A stretch of 64,000 nucleotides of DNA from Halobacillus aidingensis. GTDB lineage: Bacteria; Bacillota; Bacilli; Bacillales; Halobacillaceae. Position numbers and translations under genes: made by a program. Under the pieces are notes generated by a model that did no database searches, was not told the DNA's origin, and saw only the letters and a list, made by a program, of their open reading frames with translations. Location of the stretch: contig NZ_FNIZ01000008.1 in the NCBI RefSeq assembly GCF_900104185.1, positions 112,909 to 176,908 on the forward strand. The letters run 5' to 3'. Of this stretch, positions 9,934 through 18,961 are shown piece by piece. The first letter of the stretch is position 1; every line of letters begins with the position of its first letter.

Positions 9934-10710
9934 TCAACCTCCAAATACTTGCATAAGATCACGCATCGTCGTCAGCATCGTTTCAAATAAATTCCTTATG
10001 AGCATCACATAAAAAGTCATCGCAATGACAAGCACAGAGAGTGCAACAAAAATTTTCAAAGGTAAGCCAACGACAAAGACATTCAACTGTGGGACGGTTC
10101 TCGCGATGATGCCGAGAGCGATATCCACTAAAAACAGACACCCTACGATCGGTATGGCCATGAGAAAGGCGATGACGAACATTTGGTTGAAAGATTGAAT
10201 GACGAAAAGGATCCAACCTTCTTCCCTTAAAGGCAAAAATTGATCAATAGCAATCACTTCATAGCTGTAGAACACACCATCAATCATCAAATGATGACCA
10301 TCAACTGCTAATATAAATAAAAGGGTAATGATATATAAATACTGCCCAATCAATGGACTTTGAGCCCCGGTTTGCGGGTCAATCACGTTAGCAATGGCAA
10401 AGCCCATCTGAAAATCGATGAAACCTCCAGCGATTTGTATCGCGGAAAGGATGATGTAGGCTAAGAGGCCGACACCGATCCCTACAGCCATCTCTTTGAA
10501 CAATAAGAGAAAATACTCCCCGTCAATGATCAGTTCAGGTGCAGGAACCGTGAAGTACATGATCGCAGCCAAGAAAAAGCTGAACGCGACTTTATGTCTT
10601 GTCGGAACTGTCCGATATGAAAAAAGAGGAAGCGTGACGAAAAAAGACGTCACCCTGACTAATATAAGCAAAAACGCTGGCACATTGGCCAAATCTATCG
10701 TATCCAGCAT
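9934..10710 (-). CDS. fliR: Flagellar export gate protein FliR
   Basis: FliR is an integral membrane part of the FliPQR export gate. The 258-residue protein is strongly hydrophobic with about six membrane segments, and it contains the family region AGGFIDFQMGFAIANVIDP near residue 92. It sits immediately after fliQ (one-base gap) and just before flhB, the standard gate-gene order. No truncation is visible. Confidence 0.96.
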   Translation of the reverse strand: MLDTIDLANVPAFLLILVRVTSFFVTLPLFSYRTVPTRHKVAFSFFLAAIMYFTVPAPELIIDGEYFLLLFKEMAVGIGVGLLAYIILSAIQIAGGFIDFQMGFAIANVIDPQTGAQSPLIGQYLYIITLLFILAVDGHHLMIDGVFYSYEVIAIDQFLPLREEGWILFVIQSFNQMFVIAFLMAIPIVGCLFLVDIALGIIARTVPQLNVFVVGLPLKIFVALSVLVIAMTFYVMLIRNLFETMLTTMRDLMQVFGG

Positions 10711-10711
10711 G

Positions 10712-10981
10712 TTATCCCACCAGGATATTCAAGTTGTTAAAGATATTGGCGGTGAATTCAACCATATTGGTCAGCATCCACGGCCCAAAGACAATGAGAC
10801 CGATCATAACCGCTACGATTTTTGGTATAAACGCAAGCGTCTGTTCTTGAATTTGCGTCGTTGCCTGAAAAATACTTACAAGCAATCCGATGGCAAGTGC
10901 CAAAATCAATAAGGGGCCAGATATAAGGAGGACGGTATAAATGCCTTCTTTCGCAAACGATATCACCATATTACTGTTCAT
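10712..10981 (-). CDS. fliQ: Flagellar export gate protein FliQ
   Basis: FliQ is the small export-gate subunit (89 residues here, the usual family length). It has two hydrophobic helices (about 15-37 and 50-74) joined by the QATTQIQEQTL segment that is conserved across type III secretion systems. It is encoded between fliP and fliR with almost no spacing, consistent with assembly of a FliPQR complex. Confidence 0.96.
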   Translation of the reverse strand: MNSNMVISFAKEGIYTVLLISGPLLILALAIGLLVSIFQATTQIQEQTLAFIPKIVAVMIGLIVFGPWMLTNMVEFTANIFNNLNILVG

Positions 10982-10998
10982 TCTCTAAACCTCCGATC

Positions 10999-11664
10999 TT
11001 AAAAGCCTTCCAATAATGATTTTGATATTAAATACCAACCATCCACTAAAACAAAGAGTAGAATTTTAAATGGTAAAGAGATCATGACTGGTGGAAGCAT
11101 CATCATTCCCATGGACATAAGGACACTAGCGACCGCCATATCTATGACGAGAAATGGAACAAAGATCATGAATCCCATTTGAAATGCCGTTTTCAATTCA
11201 CTGATGGCAAATGCGGGAACAAGAGTCGTCAACGGGACGTCCTGTATGCTTTCAGGTGCTTCCAAGCCTGAATAATTCATAAACAAAGCCAGATCCTTTT
11301 GTCTCGTATGTTTTCCCATGAATTCTTTCATAGGTTCACTCGCTTCCTCATAGGCTTCATCCAACGTAATCTCTTCATTAAAGAGCGGCGTCAATGCTTG
11401 TTCATTCACTTCCTGAAACGTAGGAGCCATAATGAAGAATGTTAGGAATAATGCGATACCGATGAGGACTTGATTGGGGGGCATGGATTGAGTAGCCAAT
11501 GAAGTCCTGACAAAAGACAAGACGATCAAAATCCTTGTAAAGCTTGTCATTAATATTAAAATTCCCGGCGCCAAGGATAGGACCGTCAGCAATAGAAGCA
11601 ATTTGACAGAAGTTGCCACGCTCTCCGGGTCGGAGCTTGAGAAGATATCAATGAATTCATTCAT
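10999..11664 (-). CDS. fliP: Flagellar export gate protein FliP
   Basis: FliP forms the core of the export gate with FliQ and FliR. The predicted protein is 221 residues with four membrane segments and the family signatures TSFTRILIVLSF, near residue 41, and FMIFVPFLVIDM, near residue 160. The ATG at 11664 is chosen because a strong GAGGAGGGA site lies eight bases upstream; eight further codons upstream are open but unlikely to be used. The start overlaps the end of fliO by 8 bases. Confidence 0.96.
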   Translation of the reverse strand: MNEFIDIFSSSDPESVATSVKLLLLLTVLSLAPGILILMTSFTRILIVLSFVRTSLATQSMPPNQVLIGIALFLTFFIMAPTFQEVNEQALTPLFNEEITLDEAYEEASEPMKEFMGKHTRQKDLALFMNYSGLEAPESIQDVPLTTLVPAFAISELKTAFQMGFMIFVPFLVIDMAVASVLMSMGMMMLPPVMISLPFKILLFVLVDGWYLISKSLLEGF

Positions 11665-12316
11665 AATCAGAATCCCTCCTCTTCTCATCCATGACTTTTT
11701 TCCTTTTATCTTTCATATCGTTCAATTGATTTTCAAACAGCTGCTGAAATTGTATAGAAGAATGGCTTTCTGATTCTTTCCTGTCTTTCCATTTGTCTGT
11801 CCATTTTTTTATGTTCAATTGAGGGGAGTGACCACCATTCAGATCTTGATTTATCAACGTCTGTTTCGTCTCTTCTTCAGTAATTTCTGTAATGATCTGT
11901 ACCGTTTCCCCTACTCCTAGAATAAAGACCTGCCCTCCAATGCGGACAGCCTGGATGGAGCGGTTCGGACCCAGGTTCATCCCACCGAGATTTTCCATCG
12001 TGCGGTTTTGATTGAACATTTTATTTTTTTGATTAAAGAACTTAAGCAATCCATATAGGAGAGCCACCACAAAAATCAATGCAAAGATGAGCTTAACCAC
12101 TTTCCACACAAGACTGCCCCCGGTATCCATTTCAACAGGGGAATCTGATGTTTGCTGATCTTCCTCCTGCCCACCTTCAGACGAAGGACAACCCTCGAGT
12201 TGAGGGTTCTCCAAACATTCAAAGGCCGTGGGCTGTGCAAGTCCTTGTCCAGGAAACACACCCATCATCAGGATGAACAGAATAGCTGCAACTGTCACTC
12301 TTGATGTATAAACCAT
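11657..12316 (-). CDS. fliO: Flagellar biosynthesis protein FliO (FliZ)
   Basis: FliO (called FliZ in B. subtilis) is a bitopic membrane protein needed for stable assembly of FliP. The 219-residue sequence starts with a signal-peptide-like hydrophobic segment (about 7-24) and has a variable acidic linker with two cysteines. A second membrane helix (about 68-88) follows, then the FliO domain with GPNRSIQAVRIGGQVFILGV. The second ATG (12316) fits the AAGGA site better than the first at 12322. It sits between cheY and fliP as in B. subtilis. Confidence 0.92.
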   Translation of the reverse strand: MVYTSRVTVAAILFILMMGVFPGQGLAQPTAFECLENPQLEGCPSSEGGQEEDQQTSDSPVEMDTGGSLVWKVVKLIFALIFVVALLYGLLKFFNQKNKMFNQNRTMENLGGMNLGPNRSIQAVRIGGQVFILGVGETVQIITEITEEETKQTLINQDLNGGHSPQLNIKKWTDKWKDRKESESHSSIQFQQLFENQLNDMKDKRKKVMDEKRRDSDYE

Positions 12317-12328
12317 GTGCATTCCTTC

Positions 12329-12691
12329 TTAACTCAACGCTTTTTGGATAGCCTCGATCACTCGATCAGCCTGGAATGGTTTTACGATAAAATCTTTCGC
12401 TCCAGCTTGAATGGCATCCACAACCATGGCTTGCTGTCCCATAGCCGAACACATAATGACTTTGGCATCCGGGTATTGGCCTTTGATTTCTTTCAATGCC
12501 GTGATTCCATCCATCTCCGGCATCGTAATATCCATCGTGACCAAATCCGGTTGCTCCTCTTTATATAGCTCGACTGCTTTCTTACCGTCTTCCGCTTCTC
12601 CAGCAATTTCATAGCCATTTTTCGTTAAAATATCTTTCACCATCATTCTCATAAATGCCGCATCGTCTACGATTAATATTCTTTCTGCCAT
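12329..12691 (-). CDS. cheY: Chemotaxis response regulator CheY
   Basis: CheY-P binds the flagellar switch and changes rotation bias. This is a 120-residue single receiver domain with Asp9/Asp10, the phosphoacceptor Asp54 (TMDITMP), Ser82 (CSAMGQQ) and Lys104 (IVKPF), all as in B. subtilis CheY. The gene sits between fliY, whose product dephosphorylates CheY-P at the switch, and fliO. The receiver is intact, with no missing catalytic residue. Confidence 0.97.
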   Translation of the reverse strand: MAERILIVDDAAFMRMMVKDILTKNGYEIAGEAEDGKKAVELYKEEQPDLVTMDITMPEMDGITALKEIKGQYPDAKVIMCSAMGQQAMVVDAIQAGAKDFIVKPFQADRVIEAIQKALS

Positions 12692-12718
12692 GTTAAATCC
12701 TCCCTAGTAATCCATTGT

Positions 12719-13939
12719 TTATCGTAATTTTGTCAAACGTTCTTTCGGACTCAAAATATCCGTCACCCGTACGCCGAAGTTCTCATCAATGACGACAACT
12801 TCTCCTTTGGCCATCAGTTTCTCATTGACATGGATGTCCACGGGCTCTCCAGCTAATTTATCAAGTTCGAGCACGGAACCTGATGATAATTCCAATATTT
12901 CTCTTACGGAACGCTTTGTACGTCCAAGCTCTACCGTTACCTTCAATGGAATGTCCATCAACATATCCAAGTTCTTTTGCTCGGACCCATTCAATTGAAC
13001 AGGACTGAAACTTTGAAATTCTGCCGTTTGGACATTTGCATCTTGTGCTGTTTGGCCGGCTGGTCCTCCTACATATTGCGGGGAATGAGGAGCCTCCTTT
13101 GTAGTAGAAGATTCATAGAATGTGTTGTCAGGCATGCTTCGCCTCTGTTCTTCTTGCTTCTGTGAAGAAGGCTGTTCTTGCACCTGTTCAGGTTCACTCT
13201 TTGAAGATGGTTCTTCTGAAGCCCTGAAGCTCTCTCCAACCGTGGGTTCTTCCTGCTGTGGATTCATTAATTCTTCTACAAGCTCTTTCGCAAAGCTCAC
13301 AGGGATGAGCTGCATGATATTTGAATCAATTAAATTTCCTACTTGAAGCTGGAAGGACACTTTTACAAGCACTTCCTCATCAGGAATCTTATGCGTTCCT
13401 TCATCCTCCTCCAAATCCAGCACATCGATGGCCGGCGGAGATATGTCTACTTTTTTGTTGAAAATCGTGGACATACTTGTAGCCGCAGATCCCATCATCT
13501 GATTCATCGCTTCCTGTACGGCGCTCAATGCAATTTCATTCAAATGTTCATCTGGATCTGTACCGTCACCGCCCAACATCAAATCAGCAATAATTGCGGC
13601 ATCCTTCGTTCGAATGACGAGTACATTTTCCCCTGAAAAACCATGGGTATAGGTAACGCCGATCGCTACGTGCGGCTTCGGAAATTCATCAGGTAGATCT
13701 TTCCTTTCCAACACCGTAATCTGCGGCGTCGTAATATCAACCTTTTGATTCAATAGCGAAGAAAGTGCAGTCGCTGAACTTCCGAATGAAATGTTGCCGA
13801 TCTCACCTAAAGCGTCTTCCTCCAGCGGCGAAATCGTTTCTTCCTCTGCTAAACTCGAGGGTCCCTCTTCGTTGTCCGTGTCACCCCCGCCGTTCAATAG
13901 CGCATCAATTTCATCTTGGGATAACATATCATCACTCAT
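12719..13939 (-). CDS. fliY: Flagellar switch phosphatase FliY
   Basis: FliY is the Gram-positive C-ring protein that combines a CheC-like CheY-P phosphatase with a FliN-like torque domain. The 406-residue protein has an N-terminal LSQDEIDALLNG CheY-P binding peptide, and a CheC-like domain with two active-site helices (EIGNISFGSSATAL and VQEAMNQMMGSAATSM). A low-complexity Q/E/S-rich linker (about 230-300) and a C-terminal SpoA/FliN domain (about 325-400) follow. The start was set at 13939, overlapping the end of fliM; ATG 13927 is also possible. Confidence 0.95.
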   Translation of the reverse strand: MSDDMLSQDEIDALLNGGGDTDNEEGPSSLAEEETISPLEEDALGEIGNISFGSSATALSSLLNQKVDITTPQITVLERKDLPDEFPKPHVAIGVTYTHGFSGENVLVIRTKDAAIIADLMLGGDGTDPDEHLNEIALSAVQEAMNQMMGSAATSMSTIFNKKVDISPPAIDVLDLEEDEGTHKIPDEEVLVKVSFQLQVGNLIDSNIMQLIPVSFAKELVEELMNPQQEEPTVGESFRASEEPSSKSEPEQVQEQPSSQKQEEQRRSMPDNTFYESSTTKEAPHSPQYVGGPAGQTAQDANVQTAEFQSFSPVQLNGSEQKNLDMLMDIPLKVTVELGRTKRSVREILELSSGSVLELDKLAGEPVDIHVNEKLMAKGEVVVIDENFGVRVTDILSPKERLTKLR

Positions 13940-14933
13940 TTTCTCCGGCACCCCCTTGATATTCCTCTAACACTTGCACAGCCAGCTTATTTTTGGATTT
14001 CCCTGGCTGTATGTAAAATTTCACTTCATCATCAACTTTCATTTTCAGCGGTTGGTCGATCGGCTGGTCGAGTCGAATGACATCTTCTTTACCTAAGCCC
14101 AAAAATTGCTCTATGCTCATGTCGGCCTCTCCCAATACCGCCCGAACATCCAACTCCGCTTCCTTAATCGTATGGCTGATCGCTTGCACTTCCTCTGGAT
14201 CGCGATTTTTCGGCTTTTCTTTTTGCATCCAATAGTGAACGGATAACCTCGGGATAATCGGTTCTAATACGACATGCGGTATACATATATTGATCATTCC
14301 GCTAGTCTCGCCTATGGTCGTGTTCAATGACACGACGACTACGGTTTCATTTGGTGAAACCATCTGCAAAAATTGCGGATTCACTTCAAATTCTTCCAGT
14401 AAAGGATCGATATCGACAATCGAGCCCCATGCTTCTTGATAATTTTCCAAGGACCTTTCAAAAAGATGGGACATGATCGTTGTTTCAATTTCGGTCAGAT
14501 TCTCCACTTTGTTGACGCTGCTTCCTTTACCTCCAAGCACACGATCCATCATGGCATAAGAAACGTTTGGGTTTGCTTCTAACAAAATCCGTCCTTCAAG
14601 GGGAGGCACGCTGAAAATATTCAGGATCGTCATCGTAGGAATCGATCGGATAAATTCTTCATAAGGCAACTGATCCACCGATGCCACTTCAATGTTCACA
14701 TAAGTTCTCAGCTGAGCTGAAAAATAGGTCGTCAACAATCTGGAAAAATTTTCATGTATTCGTGTTAAGCTTCTGATCTGATCTTTAGAAAAGCGGAGCG
14801 CTCTCTTAAAATCATAAACCCTTACCTTCTTTTCCTTTTTTTCTTTCTTTAGCTCTTCTGCATCCATCTCTCCAGTAGACAGGGCTGAAAGCAATGAATC
14901 GATTTCATTCTGCGAGAGAACCTCTTCTGCCAA
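13932..14933 (-). CDS. fliM: Flagellar motor switch protein FliM
   Basis: FliM is the C-ring switch protein that binds CheY-P and FliG. The 333-residue protein begins with the EVLSQNEIDSLL CheY-binding segment and has the middle domain with GGKGSSVNK and the SNETVVVVSL-type strand region. It ends with a SpoA domain (about 255-325, DVIRLDQPIDQPL). Its N-terminal peptide resembles that of FliY, as is normal for this pair. It overlaps fliY and follows fliL by 27 bases. Confidence 0.96.
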   Translation of the reverse strand: MAEEVLSQNEIDSLLSALSTGEMDAEELKKEKKEKKVRVYDFKRALRFSKDQIRSLTRIHENFSRLLTTYFSAQLRTYVNIEVASVDQLPYEEFIRSIPTMTILNIFSVPPLEGRILLEANPNVSYAMMDRVLGGKGSSVNKVENLTEIETTIMSHLFERSLENYQEAWGSIVDIDPLLEEFEVNPQFLQMVSPNETVVVVSLNTTIGETSGMINICIPHVVLEPIIPRLSVHYWMQKEKPKNRDPEEVQAISHTIKEAELDVRAVLGEADMSIEQFLGLGKEDVIRLDQPIDQPLKMKVDDEVKFYIQPGKSKNKLAVQVLEEYQGGAGENE

Positions 14934-14960
14934 AACCTCACCCCCCTTTCTTTTTCTCTA

Positions 14961-15377
14961 TTATTGAAGGACTTTGTTTACCGTGTAGACGTCTGTGACT
15001 TCTCCTTCAGACATGAATTCATTCAGTTTCAATTTCACCTTCGCTTCAAGGTCTGATAATCCGGACTGAAACGTCTCTGAATCCATGGTCGATAATTCTT
15101 TCAGCAAAACATTCTGCATTTGAAAATCTCTCTTTTTTAATTCTTCCATAGACTCTTTGCTGTCCGTCACGACACGGAAGCTGATGCGGACATAATCTCC
15201 GTTTTGCAAGTCCGTGGTAATCTCTTCTGTTAAAAAAGAGGCTTCACGAATATCATCGATCGATCGATCTCCACTCGCTTCGCTTTCCCCATTAAAATTG
15301 AGCACAAGCACAAGCGCTACGACACCGATGACAGTCAAAGTACTTAGCGTAATCACCATCACTTTAAATCCATTCAT
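14961..15377 (-). CDS. fliL: Flagellar basal body-associated protein FliL
   Basis: FliL is a membrane protein that associates with stators and supports torque under load. The 138-residue sequence has one N-terminal transmembrane segment (about 5-27) followed by an extracytoplasmic domain containing DYVRISFRV and a C-terminal DVYTVNKVL strand typical of the family. Its start overlaps the end of swrD by 4 bases, and fliM follows. Confidence 0.94.
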   Translation of the reverse strand: MNGFKVMVITLSTLTVIGVVALVLVLNFNGESEASGDRSIDDIREASFLTEEITTDLQNGDYVRISFRVVTDSKESMEELKKRDFQMQNVLLKELSTMDSETFQSGLSDLEAKVKLKLNEFMSEGEVTDVYTVNKVLQ

Positions 15378-15589
15378 TTGCCTTCACCTGCCTTGTCTGA
15401 CGCCCTGACCAGACCGATTTCTTTGTAAAACCTAGTGACCTGCTCAACCACCTGTCCTTCACTCTCTTTCACAAGGAACGTCCGGCCGGTGGTTGTTATC
15501 ACTGTCGTATCAGGGTTCGATTGGATCTGCTCTATGTAGATTGCGTTGAAAGTAAAAGGCTGACCATTTAATTTAGTTAAAGTAATCAT
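15374..15589 (-). CDS. swrD: SwrD/FlbD-family flagellar protein
   Basis: A 71-residue FlbD-family protein, equivalent to B. subtilis SwrD (YlzI), which increases flagellar power for swarming through an effect on the stators. The family core ITLTKLNGQPFTFNAIYIEQI and the TTTGRTFLVKES segment are visible. It lies between flgE and fliL as in B. subtilis. An 8-bp inverted repeat separates it from flgE (15600-15625). Confidence 0.92.
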   Translation of the reverse strand: MITLTKLNGQPFTFNAIYIEQIQSNPDTTVITTTGRTFLVKESEGQVVEQVTRFYKEIGLVRASDKAGEGK

Positions 15590-15599
15590 CGTTATATAG

Positions 15600-15625
15600 A
15601 GAGGGGCGTTTATTCAGGCCCCTCT
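15600..15625. repeat. Intra-operon hairpin between flgE and swrD
   Basis: A perfect 8-bp inverted repeat (AGAGGGGC/GCCCCTCT) with a 10-base loop lies in the gap after flgE. No U-run follows on the minus strand, so it is not a standard terminator. It may act as an mRNA stability or processing element that sets hook-protein expression apart from downstream genes. The role is inferred; the inverted repeat is directly visible. Confidence 0.6.
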
Positions 15626-15633
15626 ATCCCCTT

Positions 15634-16575
15634 TTATCGTTTCAAGTTGACGAGCTCTTGTAAGATTTCATCCGATGTCGTGATGATTCTTGTGTTGGCC
15701 TGGAACCCACGTTGAGCGGTGATCATTTCCGTGAAAGATTCAGCAAGATCGACGTTGGACATCTCCAGGGCCCCGGATACCATCTGCCCCGTTCCGTTTT
15801 GTCCAGCAACAAGAAGGTCATCAAACCCAGCGATAGGCTCTCCAGCATTTTGTGTATATTGGAAGGTATTTCCACCTAGTTTTTCTAGTCCGCTTGGGTT
15901 AGGGAAGTTCGCCAATAGTACCCGGCCGGCAACTTGTGGGTTCCCATTTTCATCAACATAATTAACCGTACCATCTGTTTGAATGCTGAAACTTTGAGCA
16001 TTCTCAGGAATCGTGATAATTCCTGCGGCTTCTTCATTTGCAGCGTTTAATATGGGTTGTGAACTAGGAGTATCATTATCATCTGTAATAGATTCATAAG
16101 GCTGCCCGATCAGATACTTCCCTTCGTTACTTACGATCGCTCCATCAGAATCAAGGTAGAAATTACCTGCCCGTGTAAAACTCTGATTTACACTTCCAAG
16201 GTCAATTGTTTTAACACTTGGATCAATAAAGTCGCCCCCCGCTTCAGCGAGTACGAACATTCCATCACCCTCAAGAGAAAGGTCTAGTGGACGGTTCGTT
16301 GTTTGTCGGTTTCCTTGGGTGTGTATCGTATCGACCGAACCGACCTGTGAACCCAGCCCGACTTGTGAAGGGTTGAGCCCACCTCTTACATTTCCATCAT
16401 CTCCAGCAATCGGCCCTTGAGCTGCAGACATCGTCTGACTCATCATATCCTGAAAAGTGACCCTTCCTTTTTTGAAACCATAAGTATTGACGTTAGCGAT
16501 GTTGTTTCCAATCGTATCGAGCTTTGTCTGAAAACCTTTCATACCAGAAATCCCTGAATACATTGAACGTAGCAT
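15634..16575 (-). CDS. flgE: Flagellar hook protein FlgE
   Basis: FlgE polymerises into the hook. The 313-residue protein has the N-terminal flagellar rod/hook signature (MLRSMYSGISGMKGFQ, then NNIANVNTYGFKKGR), a central hook domain with the paired TRAGNFYLDSDG and QSFSIQTDGTV segments, and the C-terminal SNVDLAESFTEMITAQRGFQ coil. The start at 16575 is chosen from alignment with B. subtilis FlgE and an AAAGGA site, although the spacing of about 11 bases is long. Thirteen upstream codons are open but non-conserved. Confidence 0.94.
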   Translation of the reverse strand: MLRSMYSGISGMKGFQTKLDTIGNNIANVNTYGFKKGRVTFQDMMSQTMSAAQGPIAGDDGNVRGGLNPSQVGLGSQVGSVDTIHTQGNRQTTNRPLDLSLEGDGMFVLAEAGGDFIDPSVKTIDLGSVNQSFTRAGNFYLDSDGAIVSNEGKYLIGQPYESITDDNDTPSSQPILNAANEEAAGIITIPENAQSFSIQTDGTVNYVDENGNPQVAGRVLLANFPNPSGLEKLGGNTFQYTQNAGEPIAGFDDLLVAGQNGTGQMVSGALEMSNVDLAESFTEMITAQRGFQANTRIITTSDEILQELVNLKR

Positions 16576-16658
16576 TTTGACGACATTCCTTTCCTTCGGT
16601 AGATTCATCTGCATCGATCGGTCAGCAGATGGGCAAGGCCTCCCGTTCAGGGTCCAGC

Positions 16659-17024
16659 CTATTCGTTTACAAAAATCGTTCCATTAATGTTCGTGAAAAT
16701 TTGAGATTGCGTTTCACTGCGGTCCATAGCTGTCACGACCGTTCGATTCTTTGAGCTGACCACAAGTGTTGCTTCGTTGAGCACAACTAATGATTGGTCC
16801 ACACCTTTTTTATTAGCTTCAGTCATTTTCTCTCCGATTTTTGACCAGGCTTGTTCACTGATCTCAATCTTACGGTCTCTGATCCGCTCCATCGCATGTT
16901 TACTCACTTTGATCTCTTTCGCTTCTTGAAGAAACTGTTGAAAGGGAACGTTAGGTTTCTGATTCAGCGGTTCCTTTTTCGGTATGGGTAACGGTCGATG
17001 TAATGATTGAATGCGCGGGTCCAT
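16659..17024 (-). CDS. Flagellar operon protein of the TIGR02530 type
   Basis: A 121-residue protein between flgD and flgE. It resembles the uncharacterised family named as a flagellar operon protein (TIGR02530): a proline-rich N-terminus, then KVSKHAMERIRDRKIEIS and a C-terminal NRTVVTAMDRSE region ending in INGTIFVNE. B. subtilis lacks it at this position, but many other Bacilli and Clostridia have it next to flgD. Its place between the hook cap and hook genes suggests a role in hook assembly, which is an inference. The gap to flgD is one base. Confidence 0.85.
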   Translation of the reverse strand: MDPRIQSLHRPLPIPKKEPLNQKPNVPFQQFLQEAKEIKVSKHAMERIRDRKIEISEQAWSKIGEKMTEANKKGVDQSLVVLNEATLVVSSKNRTVVTAMDRSETQSQIFTNINGTIFVNE

Positions 17025-17025
17025 G

Positions 17026-17493
17026 TTATTCCTCTTCGACTGGGGTCTCAGAATTACCGTTCACTTCACCGACTTTAGTAATGTATTCTACTGAGATTTT
17101 CTCCCCTGATTTAAGTTCTAAGTACGTTTCTGCCCCATTCTGATTGACTGCTTGAACAACATCTGTTTCTGTGCGATCCAATAATCCTGTTTCCTGATCA
17201 TAAACAGGATAAGAGACTTCTTTTCCAATCAATCCACTATATTGAATAAGCGGAGGGAGATTCTGATTGTCCATGAATCTTTGAAAAGACTGCGACATAT
17301 TGGTCATCTGTTCCAAGCTTGAGAACTCTGTCATTTGAGAAATGAACTCTTTGTCTTTCATAGGGTCCAACGGATTTTGGTTTTTAATTTGGGCCATGAG
17401 GATTTTCAAGAAGTCATCCTTACCGAGCGTACTGCTTCCAGAACTAAGAACCTGCTGGCTTTTCAAATATAGAGAAGGATCAATACTTGTCAT
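17026..17493 (-). CDS. flgD: Flagellar hook assembly protein FlgD
   Basis: FlgD caps the growing hook and is needed for FlgE polymerisation. The 155-residue protein shows the family N-terminal segment LGKDDFLKILMAQIKNQNP with DPMKDKEFISQMTEFSSLEQM, followed by a short C-terminal domain. This short form is normal in Bacilli. It lies between fliK, which controls hook length, and the TIGR02530 gene, so hook length, cap and hook functions are encoded together. Confidence 0.95.
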   Translation of the reverse strand: MTSIDPSLYLKSQQVLSSGSSTLGKDDFLKILMAQIKNQNPLDPMKDKEFISQMTEFSSLEQMTNMSQSFQRFMDNQNLPPLIQYSGLIGKEVSYPVYDQETGLLDRTETDVVQAVNQNGAETYLELKSGEKISVEYITKVGEVNGNSETPVEEE

Positions 17494-17501
17494 ACCATCA
17501 C

Positions 17502-18935
17502 CTATACTTTCTCATTCATTAATATTTCGTGGAAAGAGAGTTCTTCGTCATTTGAATCTTCCACGTGGTCCTGTTCAAAATCATGCTTTTGTTCCCGCTG
17601 CTGATCCTGGTCTTTTTTGCCGCTATCCAACTGCTCATGCATCTGTTGGTGCAAAGCGGAGGCTTCCACTTTCTCTATCACCACTTGCTGCGGGGAAAAC
17701 ATATGTCTCAACTGCGATTTGTTTCCTTCCAGCATCTCTTTGGCTGCTTGACTCGTTACGAGTATTTTCACAGCCAATTCTCCATTGATTTGAGCAAATC
17801 TTACACTAAGATCCCCGAGGTTTCCTGGTTTCAACTTAATCAGCATTTCCATGTTGCCTTTGGGATTTGCAAACATGCGACTGGATTGAATGATTCTCTC
17901 CATCTCACTGATCAACTGTTTTTGAGAAGATGAGCCGTCTTGAGTCTGATTCATATGGATGACATGCTGTTCCACTTTTGTCATGGGTATTGTTGAAACA
18001 TTAGATAATGGCTGATGCTTGGATGCTTGAAGGTTAGAATCTTGCTGAACTTCCTCTCCCAAAGCTTGCTTCACCCATTTGACGATGTCCTTACCTGTCA
18101 CCGGTGTTTGTTGATGATAGGATTTAGGCACATCCATTCGGTTTTGATACATATGGACCAGCTTATAGAACACCTGTCGTTCTTGAATAGAAGCTTCTTT
18201 GGAAACCCGTTCCAGTACACCCTGTCCTAGTCCTTTTTCTTTGCTCGGTAAAGACTCGACGAGTTGCATGAATTTCTGCATCAACTCTTTCATTTCTTTA
18301 CCTGCTTTATGAGGAACCTGAGACGAAGAATGATCTTCAGTAAAGGTCTGAATGATTTTTCTCATCTCCTGCCATGTCTTATGTATGTCTTTTTCTGTGT
18401 TGACAGGATTTGAATTGGATGGGATTTCTTTTCCAGTGAATGATGATGAAACAAGGTTGAACATTGAGCTTTCACCGTTCTCATTGACTGCCTTCATCAG
18501 GGATGTCAGTTCCTTGAATGTCAGGGCTAGTTCTTGATTCTCAACGGATAAGTCGGAAAAAGTTGCTTCAGGTATGAACTGTTGTTCCAACTCTTTCATG
18601 GATGAAACCACCTTCGAGAATAGTCCTCCGGAAGCCGCTTCTTTAGCTCTTCGGATGGTTTCTTTCCAATCCATCCCTTCGCCATCAGGCCCTTCCCCTT
18701 GTTTAACCAAGTTTGAAATCATCGCCTCGATTTTTTCGATCAGCTTTAGAAAATTCTCTTCCATTTCTTCTGCATGGATTTCTTTCTCATCCGTCATTGC
18801 GGACATCCCTTGGAGTTCGATGAGAAGAGATCCAAAAAGTGCTTTTTCCGGCTTTCCCTCGACATTTTCTTTCGTATTAGGATTCATTACCATTTTTTGA
18901 GAATTCCCTATCATTGTCATCATAGCTGTATTCAT
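17502..18935 (-). CDS. fliK: Flagellar hook-length control protein FliK
   Basis: FliK measures hook length and triggers the FlhB export switch. The 477-residue protein is poorly conserved over most of its length but has the C-terminal hook-length domain (about 345-430) with LKPGNLGDLSVRFAQINGELAVKI. The end is Gln/Asp-rich (KKDQDQQREQKHDFEQD). Position between the YlxF gene and flgD matches B. subtilis. A second FliK-like protein is encoded at 37489-39345. Confidence 0.9.
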   Translation of the reverse strand: MNTAMMTMIGNSQKMVMNPNTKENVEGKPEKALFGSLLIELQGMSAMTDEKEIHAEEMEENFLKLIEKIEAMISNLVKQGEGPDGEGMDWKETIRRAKEAASGGLFSKVVSSMKELEQQFIPEATFSDLSVENQELALTFKELTSLMKAVNENGESSMFNLVSSSFTGKEIPSNSNPVNTEKDIHKTWQEMRKIIQTFTEDHSSSQVPHKAGKEMKELMQKFMQLVESLPSKEKGLGQGVLERVSKEASIQERQVFYKLVHMYQNRMDVPKSYHQQTPVTGKDIVKWVKQALGEEVQQDSNLQASKHQPLSNVSTIPMTKVEQHVIHMNQTQDGSSSQKQLISEMERIIQSSRMFANPKGNMEMLIKLKPGNLGDLSVRFAQINGELAVKILVTSQAAKEMLEGNKSQLRHMFSPQQVVIEKVEASALHQQMHEQLDSGKKDQDQQREQKHDFEQDHVEDSNDEELSFHEILMNEKV

Positions 18936-18961
18936 TTTTTACACCCCCTTTCAAGGAAGAA

